Below are positions 23,202-32,852 of a DNA stretch of 50,192 nucleotides, in pieces. The notes under the pieces were generated by a model. That model worked only from the letters and a program-made list of their open reading frames with translations. It had not been told where the DNA came from and did not search any database. How positions within the stretch are numbered: the stretch's first letter is position 1; every line of letters starts with the position of its first letter. A program made the translations under genes and the position numbers. Origin of the DNA: Ectocarpus siliculosus (taxonomy: Eukaryota > Sar > Phaeophyceae > Ectocarpales > Ectocarpaceae); assembly GCA_000310025.1 (NCBI GenBank), contig FN648762.1, positions 1-50,192 of the forward strand, written 5' to 3'.

Positions 23202-25276
23202 CCAATTCCCCCCCCCCAACGCTGGACCATTGCACCAGCCCCCCACTAGTGATGACGTACCATCACAATGTATCGCTGGTTGGTGGCCATGTTTGCGTGT
23301 TTGCTTGTTCGTTAGTGGTTTCTCCGCCGTGCGCCATTTTCTGCCTCGTAGTTCTTGACATTATCGACCTGGTCCCTTTTTGTCCTCGCTCTTTTTCCTT
23401 TTTATTTTCATTTTATTATTGATTTTTCGTTCTGTTTCCTTTTTTTTTTCTGTTTTCTCTTCACCTCTTTTTTGTTTCTCTCTTTTTCGTTGCGAGGTGG
23501 CCTTCTCTCTGCTTGCGTTGTGAAGTACCAAGATTGAACCCAAAGGGGTGTACCTCTTTCTCTCCGGCCCGTGATAGTGACTCCTAGTACCTCGCATGGC
23601 GCGCAGAGGGAGTGGAGAACTCCAGAATATCTGTCGTTGATTTCTGTTGACTTGCGGGCCCCTCGGGGCCAGTATATTTGAGTGTACCTTTTTAGGGTAA
23701 GTTAATCTGTGACAACGGGAATCGACCGCGTCGAGTGTTGGATCAGTACGGACATACGAAGGTACTGGGTAGAGAGAGATCGGAACGGTTTTTAATGGTA
23801 AGGCAACAACAACAACAACATTACAACCGCCAAAGGAAAAGAAAGGTAGTTGATTATGTGCTTCGACAGATATGTTCTCGTCGCCTACAAGGGATTTTAT
23901 CACTCCCGTGTTTCATGCGTTGCAGTTTGCGTCTCCTCCTACCACAAACTCTGTATTTCTAGCTCCACATCGCTGAAAAACCGTGTCCAAGGGGTTTTAC
24001 AGTATGTGTTGAGTATTGTTGGCAGACAAGGTAGGCCGCTGGGAGGCGAAATGCGCAGTCACACGCGGCGTGCAGATCGGCGGCTTAGTTGTGTTTAATG
24101 GATCATCGTTAACCCCAAACGTTTGGTGGACGATGATGCGCAGGCTGGGAAGTTGATTATGCGAAAATAACGGTTGTGCCAGACGCTGGCCGCGGAGTTG
24201 CAGTTGGATTTGGCCAAATACTATTTGTACTCGTGCTCGCTTTGCTCGCCGGCAGCGTTGCCGAGACTCCCGGGGCATCCAAATTGTCTGCCCTACTGTA
24301 GCGCATCCAACCGTGGCTACCATAGGGCTGTATCTTGCTCGGTTGTGAAGAACGTCGTGGCAAAATAATACGTGGGTTTGAGCTCTAGGCAGGCGCCTGT
24401 GAGGAGCAGTGATGAGGCGGAAAACCCTTGCGTTTGACGTCTGTGTCGCTTCGATTGGAATTCCTTGGATAAGGTTTCAAAGCATCGGTCGCGGGAAGGC
24501 ACCGTCGCGGTTACGTGCTCGGATATTTCACGAGATGAGATAAATCGGCCTACAGGAAAAAATATAGAAATCCCTATTTCGTCAAACGCTCCAAGGCAAC
24601 ATCGTGTTATGAGAAAAGTCCGAAGTCTTTACTTGGAACTGCTGCCTTGTTTAGAATGGAAACCTGAGAAAACAGCAGTGCCCACCCACCCACCCAACAC
24701 TCAACGCAGTTCTCGGTGATCAATCTACAGCAGGATTGGCATGAATTGATGGGAATTTGAGCGTTTGTTGCACCGTTTGAAAAAACACAATCGATCCTTC
24801 TTCACAGCTAGGTGGTAACAACGATCATCATCGTGGGCAGTGAATCAGCGGGAGTACTGTAGCACCATCATCCATCTCTTGGTCGCATACTCTGTCCGAG
24901 ACCAGCGCAAACATCTACGTATCTCACGGAAAATAATCGCCGAGAGAAACAACCAAACTCAGAACGGAGGGCTACAGCTGTATAGTCTACTGTGCTGTGG
25001 GCTAGGCAGCCTGCGCGCCGTTCACCAGCGTTTCGAGGCCATACCTGAAAAGGTAGGGTTTCGGGATCAGTGTGTTGGATCGTGCTGCTGTTGCTGAGCG
25101 AGGAGAATGACGGGGGGGGTACGATGGTGGGTGATATTGGGTGTGTGCATGTGATTGCAGCATTTTTCCCGATCCATTCGGGAGAAGAAGCAGACCAGCA
25201 GTAAGAACCGCTCAACCAGGATCACGCTTGTTGTACCGAGGGAATATATCGGTGCACATTCTTCAGATAACATTTC
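23202..25276. other. No recognisable gene; small AB fragment at about 23733-23815
   Basis: After the LINE end there is a T-rich tract (about 23380-23490) and then unassigned sequence. At about 23733-23815 the phrases GGACATA(C/T)GAAGGT and GAGAGAGATCGGAACGGTTTT match the middle of AB, so this is a short AB piece (copy 8). No motif-bearing open frame is seen up to 25276. Confidence 0.45.
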
Positions 25277-26236
25277 CTAGGGTTAAGGATTGGCCCCCAG
25301 CCCCCCAATGGGGCTGTGGGCCAACATCCAGGACGGATGGTGGTGAGTGGCGGGGAGGACGGAAAGAAGAAGAAGAAGGGAAGAGGATTTGTAAGGGCGG
25401 GAAGAAGGGACGGTGTTGGGAGAGGCAAGGAAGTGATGAAGAATTTAGGCACTCGACGAGCGCGCGGTCCCGTCGGGGGTGAAAGGAACATGTCAGTCCG
25501 TAGTCTTGTCTATCAGAATCGAAAAGCCGAAACATGGAGGTATACATTATGTACACAACGACGGAGAAGGCCGTCGAGGAAGGTACGAAGAGAGGAAATT
25601 GCACCCCACGTTCGAAGTCGGTGTGAAAGCAATGGCAAGGATGGAGTGTGAAGGGAACAAAAAGAAAACGGAGACGTCGATGTTTGCGTCGTGGAGCGAT
25701 CCTTCTGTATATCGCAGGTACTCACCAACGCAAGACGGGGAGGTAAAATACCCATCGTGAAAGTCAAAGCGCAGGTCATAGCTGCATATATATGACTCAT
25801 GCGCGGAGAAGTTACCACGGAGACTTATCAACAAGAAGTGAAGGCCGGCTGAGAAGGTTTGAAGACACAAACAAACACTTACGTAGCGAAGATGGCAAGC
25901 GCAACGTCAAAACTTCACAAGAAGAAAAGTGCATACATACAAAAAAAGAAAAGGCCGAATGGCGACTTACGGCTCTCTCTCTCGGCATGAAGGGATTCCC
26001 ACAATTTCCAACAGGTAGTCCACAAGTATTGAGGAGGACGTCGGAACGGTTTTTTATGTGGAGACACAAAAATGACAACAACAACGATGAAGGTCGACCC
26101 ATCTTGCGTCGTTCGGTGTAAAATGATTAATGCAAAAGATGTATTGGTACTGCGTAAAGATCCAGCGGTCTTTTTCGGCAGTGGCAAAGAAATATGCGAC
26201 CACATGCCGCGAAAAAAAAAAAGGTTGAGCGGGATA
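25277..26236 (+). repeat. AB dispersed family, copy 4 (5' and middle)
   Basis: It begins CTAGGGTTAAGGATTGG with the clearest version of the 5' hairpin at 25290-25323. It then follows copy 2 through the AGAAGAAGAAGGGAAGAGG tract, GGCCGGCTGAGAAGG and GATCCAGCGGTCTTTTTCGG. Homology ends at GAGCGGGATAC, so the duplicated modules are missing. Confidence 0.85.
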
Positions 26237-26337
26237 CTGTCACGGTAGCATGAACGGGCGCTAAATACTGAGAATCACTCCATTTCACGATGGTTTGAGG
26301 AGGGCTAGGGTATACCCCAGGGTGTACCTGAATCATT

Positions 26338-26531
26338 GGCGGAGCCCCTCTAGAGCTCCGCCTCAACACGTGTTTTGGGTGATCGCTCACTGTTAACACG
26401 GCCAATCTCGGAAGAGGAACTTTGACCCACATCGCTAAGCAGCAACCAGTTGTGAGTCAATGCAGGAGGTAGACCCCCCTTGCTAGTCCCTCCTTGATTA
26501 GTCCCCCCTTGTTAGTCCCCCCCTTGACTCA
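26338..26531. repeat. Perfect 8-bp hairpin and a C-rich short tandem repeat
   Basis: GGCGGAGC and GCTCCGCC at 26338-26362 form a perfect 8-bp stem with a 9-nt loop. At 26474-26531 the motif CCCCCTTG(C/A/T)TAGTC repeats about four times. Nothing nearby suggests a gene that these would serve. Confidence 0.6.
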
Positions 26532-26635
26532 AATGGTAAGAGTCCATGAACCTGACCATGAAATGGAAGAAACTAATTGAACCCTAGCCAGTGCTTGTTA
26601 CGCTTACACATGAGTGAGCTACCATATATGTAATA

Positions 26636-27692
26636 ATATAGACTTAACTACAATTATGTCGGAGGCCTGAGACGCAAGAGTTCAACCATTGTTGCAGTCT
26701 AAAAGCAAGACGTTTTTTTTCGGTGCATCAGTTCGCGGTCGCCTTGAGACTTTTTTTCTCGCCGGCTGTTGCCCGCTGCAGCGGGCCAGTCTCTGGATCG
26801 CATTGCCCCTGTCGCGAGCTCGATACTCCAAAGGCGAGTAGAGTTACAGCACGGTGAATGCACGCCAACCACTATTTCAGTCATTGAGCTAGACGTTGCG
26901 GTGCGGAAAAACTGTTTTAATTGTTTTTAAATGGGGTTCAAACATTTTCTTCGGCCGTCTTCGCCGACGTGGGCGTGCCACTCTCACGATCACAGCGCCC
27001 CTGTCACGAGCTCTAGACTCCAAAGGCGAGCCGAGTTACAACACCGTGAAGTACGGCTAAATATCGTGCATCCAGGCGCGTCTACGGAAGGGACTTCAAG
27101 GGACTGTGATCTCTAAAGAATCAGGCAGCTCATTGGACGAGATTTCGGAGAACGTCAACTCATAAATCATGACACGTACTTGAAGTACAAGCATACATGT
27201 ACCAGTAGTACTTTGCACAGACCTTTTATTGCCGCATGGTCTCATCTGTAGATAGATATCGACAGACTGTCCGTACTATATGGTATGCGTTGTAGGTACA
27301 GTAGAGTGCATGCATGCATCCTGTCGCCTTCTCTAGCGGAAGCAACGCGAACTGGAGTATGTGCATCGTGTATTGTCACCGCACGGATGGTTACGTACTG
27401 TACGTATATGCCACACACACCCTCCAAGTTGCACATTTCTGCAACTTTCTGCGTGTGCTTTTTTTTGTTCCTAATATTCTGCAGCTGTATGTAGCAAGGA
27501 AGATTTGACAAATAAATGTAGATTGATCGTTGTTGTTGTGGTACGCCACAAATCTCACGGCATCATCAATTGCTGCAAGTGCTGCAAGGTTGGAGGCATA
27601 TTTCTTCTGTAATACTGTGAACACTGCTGCTGTTGTTGTACTGCTGTTGTTGTATTGAAGGTGCTGCTGTAGACTGCGCTACATCGTATGTA
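26636..27692 (+). repeat. Inverted-duplication arm X' (left copy, about 1.05 kb)
   Basis: From TATAGACTTAACTACAATT to GTAGACTGCGCTACAT this segment is the reverse complement of 45541-46650 with many small differences. Inside are two diverged subunits sharing CCCCTGTC(G/A)CGAGCTC and CTCCAAAGGCGAG, a T/G-rich microsatellite (CTGCTGTTGTTGT), and small frames that are not conserved enough to call genes. No transposase is seen. Confidence 0.85.
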
Positions 27693-27696
27693 TAAA

Positions 27697-27854
27697 TACA
27701 GAGATCAACTTTTCGTGATATCACACCGTTTCATGGAATAATAATTGGTGGAAGCTACAATAAATAGTCGGAAGTTAGAATAATTGTTGGAAGTTTAGTC
27801 AGAAGATAATCTATGAAGAGTGAATGAAAGAGTGCACATTTCATGGGATAACTG
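27697..27854 (+). mobile_element. Fold-back element, left arm
   Basis: Reading inward from TACAGAGATCAACTTTTCGTG, this arm is the reverse complement of 27937-27995 joined to 41357-41429. Matching phrases include GATATCACACCGTTTCATGG, CAATTATT-type AT-rich stretches, GGAAGTTTAGTCAGAAGAT and GAGTGAATGAAAGA. The centre is lost in the assembly gap. The ends TACAGAGATC/GATCTCTGTA are inverted repeats. Confidence 0.8.
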
Positions 27855-27936
27855 CNNNNNNNNNNNNNNNNNNNNNNNNNNNNNNNNNNNNNNNNNNNNN
27901 NNNNNNNNNNNNNNNNNNNNNNNNNNNNNNNNNNNN
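27855..27936. other. Assembly gap of 82 N at the centre of a palindrome
   Basis: The gap lies where the two fold-back arms meet, a place where hairpins commonly break sequencing and assembly. Confidence 0.9.
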
Positions 27937-27995
27937 TCTTTCATTCACTCTGCATAGATGATCTTCTGACTAAACTTCCAACAATTCGTCTAACT
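27937..27995 (-). mobile_element. Fold-back element, inner part of right arm
   Basis: TCTTTCATTCACTCTGCATA and following bases are the reverse complement of the inner left arm. The arm is cut at 27995/27996 by the retrotransposon LTR and resumes at 41357. Confidence 0.8.
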
Positions 27996-28263
27996 TGTAG
28001 TGGTATGCACGCGTGATGAAGTCTGGTTGACCCGTGAAGAAGAACTCACTTGTTGTTACTCTTGTAGAACAGCAGCAGCAGTAGCTGTTGCCTTGGGTAT
28101 CGGTAGGAATGACACCAAGGGGCACAGGATCCTCTGCACAAGCACGGGCTACTAGATCCTGTCCCCTGCTTTTTATCCTTCCGCGGAGAGTTACATCTCT
28201 CCGCGCCTTCTAGAAGGAACCAAGCTCTTCTATGTTCCGTCTACACATCTGAATCCTATAACA
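27996..28263 (-). repeat. 3' LTR of the retrotransposon
   Basis: 268 bp, TGTAGTGG...CTATAACA on the plus strand, therefore TG...CA on either strand. It differs from the other LTR at four single positions (near 28107, 28145, 28170 and 28236). It should supply the polyadenylation site of the element's RNA. Confidence 0.95.
28182..28205 (-). promoter_or_regulatory. Perfect 9-bp hairpin in the 3' LTR
   Basis: CGCGGAGAG, a 6-nt loop and CTCTCCGCG form a perfect stem. It is unchanged in the other LTR (41275-41298). A role in RNA 3'-end formation, dimerisation or translation is possible but not shown. Confidence 0.7.
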
Positions 28264-28823
28264 CTAGCCCACCCTGGAGGTTCTCATACGCAGATACTGT
28301 AAAACCTCGGAGTCTTGACAAGCAATTGTCGAGTCTCTAAATGAAAGTATCGAGGATGTGGAGCTCCAAAACAGCACAATTCACCCTCCCACACCTCTCA
28401 CTCGATGAGTCGCACGACCATCGTTTGACTTCTAAAACGACAAAAAGACACAGACAGGAAGGAACTGACGGGGCTAAGAAAAGCCTACGACGACCGGAAG
28501 AAGGTCGGAACCAAAGAAAGGAAAACACAAGGAAGGAAGAAAAACAGAAAAGAAAAACAAAGGTCGTCAAAACGACAAAAAAGAAAGGATCACTGTAGGA
28601 ACCACAACAAGACCGGTATCGTAAGAAAACGATCAGATACGCCATTCACGCAGTCGCCACGGCAGTGTAGAAGGGGCAACAATGGGCGCCAAACACCTAC
28701 AGGTCGTGACCAACGCTAAAGGCACAAAAATAAAGCGAGGAGAAAGCGAAAACCAACCAAGGCTAAAAAGCAACCCAAACAACGCTGAAAACAACTGAAT
28801 GCCAAGACAGCTAGCATGTCGTC
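28264..28823 (-). other. Region between pol and 3' LTR, with polypurine-tract candidate
   Basis: About 560 bp without a recognisable gene. Next to the LTR the transcribed strand reads CCAGGGTGGGCTAG, a short purine-rich stretch at 28264-28277 that is the natural plus-strand primer candidate. The 85-codon plus-strand frame at 28341-28598 is antisense and not supported. Confidence 0.5.
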
Positions 28824-31800
28824 TTAATGGGGGCGCGCAACGTTATCAGGACACGAATCAGTCCCGGGGTCACCACGCGACATGTCGACGTTGCGAAGGA
28901 TCCCCTTAAAAAGGGCACTGCCGCTGTGAACTTGGAGGCACCAGGATCCGGAGACGGCGGTTTCAGCGGTGGAGTAGCGAACATCAGGAAGGGCGAGCTT
29001 GACAGGGCCAGGATCGTCCAAGAAGCGGACGACGTAGAAGTCGGACGGTAGAGGCGGTCCAGTAATCTTGCCCAACCACCAGAATCCATCGCGAGCTTTG
29101 TACCAGAAGAAGGCGCCTGCAGGTAGCGGAGTATTGGCGAAGCGACGGTCCCAAGTTGAACGAGAGACCAGCGAATAACCCGAAGGCAAAGCTCGCTCCC
29201 CTTTAGCGCGCGCCATCTCGCGGGTGGCCGCACCAATACGCATCGCCCGATAGCGACGATTCGTTTGGCGATGTTGATCAGGCGAACCCGTCCAGTACCG
29301 GAGAATGTGGGGCTTGGAATGCTGGAGGTCCATCTCACGTTCCCTAGAAGGACGAAGAAGACCTTTCCAATGCGTTTGGTACAAAACAGCGATGGTGCCA
29401 CCACGGCCACGAACAGACTGATGGCCACTAATGCGGTCAACCTCGAGACGTTCGACCGGAGTCGACACGTCGTCTTCCGTAACATGGTAGTGAGGAGATT
29501 TATTCGCATAGGAGTTTAGCACATACGGTGTAAGGCCGGCAGGCAGGAACCGAGGCAAGTCTTCAGTGTCATGCGGATTAGCGCAAAGCTTGCAGCGCGC
29601 AACTGACACACGGTTTTTCGAGTCCGGACCCGGCAGATCCGATGGAAGATCCAAATACAGTAACTTGGAAGCCAGAGGACAACCGTCGGGAGCGTCAGGA
29701 CACGGACCCACGGCCAAGATCTTGAACGGACCAGTCCAAAGGAAAGACAACTTAGCCTTGAAGACCTTGTCATCCGTGCCTGAACGAACACCTTGGCGAA
29801 TGGTAGATTCGGTGTTGTACACCCAAACCCATCCACCGACGGTGTATGAGGGGATCTTGCGCAAAGCATCCGATAGAGCGGAGTTACGCCGCTCAATCCT
29901 CGAAACGGACAGGTTGTGCTGTTCGCGAACTAAATCGTAAGAACGACGTTGGCGATCAGCAGCAAGATCGCAATACTCAAGTTGATCGCGATGCAAGCTT
30001 TGGTGGCCTCGAGCATATGGATGCTCAAAAATCGTCATCGGCATGCGTGGCAGTCGGTTCATATGCACCTCGTTGGGCGCCAAACCAGTAGCGGCACTAA
30101 CCGAATTGTTGTAGGCAAACTCAACGTGCGGCAGATGAATGTCCCAATCATCTTGCCTCTCATTGACGACCATAGCCAACATCTGAGCCATAGTGTGATT
30201 TACGCGCTCCACGCCCCCATTGCCGTTGGGATGGTAAGAGCTGGTAGCCACTTTGCGTATAGCCAGACGGGCGTATACAGCCTGCGACAGTTTAGAGCAA
30301 AACTGAGAGCCATTATCAGACAAGAGACTCAAAGGGCAACCCCATAAAGGGATATACCGATTGACAAGTACGTCAACGGTGCCTTCGGCGGTGAATTCTG
30401 CAGCCGTAACCGCGTACATGTCAGCACGGCGGCTGAAACGATCAGTGAAAAGCAGAATATATGTGTTTCCGCGCGGTGTCAACGGGAGGGGACCGAAATA
30501 ATCGACGCTCACCGATACACCAGGGCCCGAAGGCAGCGGAAGGCACAAAGTAGGCCATCGAGGCGTTTGACGAGATGACTTGCGAGCTTGGCATCGCAAA
30601 CAATGCCTTACCCACCACTTCGTGCAAACACTCATGCCAACCCACCAATAAAAACGTTCCAGCATGCTAAGCGTGCGAGCGGCACCGAGGTGGCAGGATG
30701 CATCAGCGTGACAGGCTTGCATGATCCTCGGACGCATGAGCATGGGAACATAAATCCGAATGGGTTCGTCGTTGAGAAGGCGAGCAGCACACCCGCCAGG
30801 ACGTGTGGTCGTAGACGACGGGGGCACTGTTTGCTTGCGAACAAGCAAGACCAAACCATCATCGTCAACCAGTAACCGGCCTTTGTTAGACAGGTCACGA
30901 ATCTCCGACAGAGGAGGTCGACGAGCGGACGGAAGATGATCCAGGAAATCCGGAGGGAGAGCCGAAGGCCGACCCAGAAGGATGAAACGAATAGCTGCCG
31001 CACAAACAGGTTCGTTACGTTGCTCGCGAGCCCAATCAGCATGCGAGAAACGTTCGACGGACGCCCGGAAGGCTAAATCTGCCGAGGAATGTAAAGCCGC
31101 CTCGATAGAAGAGGGGGCCGATTCCTGAGGCTCCGGCTGCAATCCACCCGAAGGCAGAGTAGCAGCGGAAACAGAAGGCAAAGGCGTACGAGTGGTCGAA
31201 ACCGAACGCGTCGAAGATTCCGAAGAATCGGGGGCAGCAGAAGACTGCTGGGCAGGAGCAACCGAAGTTGCAGGATTCGTCGAAGACGCAAGATCCCTTC
31301 CACGAGCCAGAGGCGTATGAAGGTCTGGGATCGAAGTGTCAGCACCAGGAGCCGAAACCAACCTGGTCAAAACGGGGGGCGCCGTCGATGCTGATTGTGC
31401 GGGCGGGGAACGTCGAAACGATCTGGGCGAAGCGGAAATCCGAGTAGGAGCAGGCGGGTCCTCGGAGAAACCATAATCCACGGGCGGGAGGGGCGTGCCT
31501 GCCACAACCGCCGTGCGACGGCGAGTTCGCGTGGAAATTAGTTGAGTAGGGTCGAGAGTCCGTCGTGATGCTGCAGTCGGCGAGACGGCCGGCGAAGACT
31601 CGGGCTCGAGAGCCAAAATGTCCTCCACCGAAGAATGTAAGGAGGCAGACCAATCGAGGGTCCTGCCATACAGGCGTCGTAGCGAAGGAGACAACCCGCG
31701 GGAGTTGTTAGACGGCCAGGGTGCGATGTTCCAGACGCCAGGCGGAGACGAAAGGCCTGACGGCGAGAGACGTGGACCATGCCGACGGAAGTCGACAAAA

Positions 31801-32852
31801 TCATCTGTAGAGGGGGCCAGCCCACCCAAGACCGAAGTCGGGGAAGTGGGGACGAGCCCACCCAAGCCAACACCCACGGCGCGATGGCCAGAAGGCGTAA
31901 GGCCACAAGAACGGATGAAGAATACGCTCTCCTCATCGTCATCCGGTGTCAAGCGGCTGCGACCAGATCGGTCACATTCCGCCGCATCGATCGGAAGGCG
32001 AGAGAGGAAATCAGCGTTGCCATTTGCGGAACCCTTGCGGTACTCGAGAGTGTAATTGTAGGCGGTGAGAAATTCAAGCCAACGCTGAACGCGGGCATTG
32101 TTCTCCCCCACCTTGGCAAAATGCTCAAGAGATTTGTGGTCGGTAAAAATGCGAAATTTCGTGTCCCACAAATAACCGCGAAGTCGTTTGATGCACCATA
32201 CGATGCTACCCGCCTCGAGGTCGAGGGGAGTCCAATGACGTTCGGAGTCCAAAGTAGCTCGGCTGATGAAAACGATGGGCCGGATGGAGCCATCCGGCTG
32301 TTCTTGTTCGAGAGTTCCGCCGAACCCATCGCGACTAGCATCACAGTAGAGGCGAAAAGGTCGCGAGCCGTCCGTAACGGCATCCCAGTCTGGATAAACC
32401 AAGACAGGAGGATTGGCCAACTCAGACAGCAGGACGCGAACAGCTTGCTCCATGGCAGGGTTGGAGGCAGACGTCGCCTGCTTCTTGAGAAGAGTGGTCA
32501 GAGGTCGAATTCGCGTAGCCATGTTGGGAAGGAACTTGCGGTAGTAGCTGAGGCCGCCGAGAAGAGAGCGAAGTTGTTTAACATCCTTTGGCATGGGCAT
32601 TTTGGTGAGGGCCGCAACCTTGGCCCCGTTAGGCCGAACACCGTCAGGGGAGATGGTGTGGCCGAGGAAATCCGCTTCGGTAGCGCCAATGGTGGCCTTC
32701 GGTGGGGTGAGTTTCAAGTTGTGGGTGCGCAAGCGTTTAAACAGAGCGCGCATGGTATCAACATGAGAAGCAGGGTTGTCGTCGAAAACGATCAAATCAT
32801 CCAAGTACGATGCAACACCGTGGAGATTTTTGATGACTTCGTTGACCACCTT
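28824..32852 (-). CDS. pol: Pol, downstream part: RT end, RNase H, integrase, chromo- and Tudor-like tail
   Basis: A 1341-codon open frame counted from the GTG at 32849. It is not an independent start: it continues the protease-RT frame after a TGA at 32853-32855. It shows RT YLDD (residues 15-18), RNase H with D170, E212, D237 and D280, and a Pro/Ser/Thr-rich linker of about 310 residues (290-600). Integrase has zinc-binding H714, H720, C750, C753 and catalytic D783, D845, E881 (35 residues between the last two), then TGPF (1039-1042). A chromodomain-like segment (about 1120-1190: VERLEVDRI, then THWKGL and HILRYW) and a Tudor/Agenet-like segment (about 1241-1308: DGFWWLGKI, then VVRFLDD) follow. 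These copy the RNA into DNA and insert it. All catalytic residues are intact here. Confidence 0.93.
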   Translation of the reverse strand, partial: KVVNEVIKNLHGVASYLDDLIVFDDNPASHVDTMRALFKRLRTHNLKLTPPKATIGATEADFLGHTISPDGVRPNGAKVAALTKMPMPKDVKQLRSLLGGLSYYRKFLPNMATRIRPLTTLLKKQATSASNPAMEQAVRVLLSELANPPVLVYPDWDAVTDGSRPFRLYCDASRDGFGGTLEQEQPDGSIRPIVFISRATLDSERHWTPLDLEAGSIVWCIKRLRGYLWDTKFRIFTDHKSLEHFAKVGENNARVQRWLEFLTAYNYTLEYRKGSANGNADFLSRLPIDAAECDRSGRSRLTPDDDEESVFFIRSCGLTPSGHRAVGVGLGGLVPTSPTSVLGGLAPSTDDFVDFRRHGPRLSPSGLSSPPGVWNIAPWPSNNSRGLSPSLRRLYGRTLDWSASLHSSVEDILALEPESSPAVSPTAASRRTLDPTQLISTRTRRRTAVVAGTPLPPVDYGFSEDPPAPTRISASPRSFRRSPPAQSASTAPPVLTRLVSAPGADTSIPDLHTPLARGRDLASSTNPATSVAPAQQSSAAPDSSESSTRSVSTTRTPLPSVSAATLPSGGLQPEPQESAPSSIEAALHSSADLAFRASVERFSHADWAREQRNEPVCAAAIRFILLGRPSALPPDFLDHLPSARRPPLSEIRDLSNKGRLLVDDDGLVLLVRKQTVPPSSTTTRPGGCAARLLNDEPIRIYVPMLMRPRIMQACHADASCHLGAARTLSMLERFYWWVGMSVCTKWWVRHCLRCQARKSSRQTPRWPTLCLPLPSGPGVSVSVDYFGPLPLTPRGNTYILLFTDRFSRRADMYAVTAAEFTAEGTVDVLVNRYIPLWGCPLSLLSDNGSQFCSKLSQAVYARLAIRKVATSSYHPNGNGGVERVNHTMAQMLAMVVNERQDDWDIHLPHVEFAYNNSVSAATGLAPNEVHMNRLPRMPMTIFEHPYARGHQSLHRDQLEYCDLAADRQRRSYDLVREQHNLSVSRIERRNSALSDALRKIPSYTVGGWVWVYNTESTIRQGVRSGTDDKVFKAKLSFLWTGPFKILAVGPCPDAPDGCPLASKLLYLDLPSDLPGPDSKNRVSVARCKLCANPHDTEDLPRFLPAGLTPYVLNSYANKSPHYHVTEDDVSTPVERLEVDRISGHQSVRGRGGTIAVLYQTHWKGLLRPSREREMDLQHSKPHILRYWTGSPDQHRQTNRRYRAMRIGAATREMARAKGERALPSGYSLVSRSTWDRRFANTPLPAGAFFWYKARDGFWWLGKITGPPLPSDFYVVRFLDDPGPVKLALPDVRYSTAETAVSGSWCLQVHSGSALFKGILRNVDMSRGDPGTDSCPDNVARPH

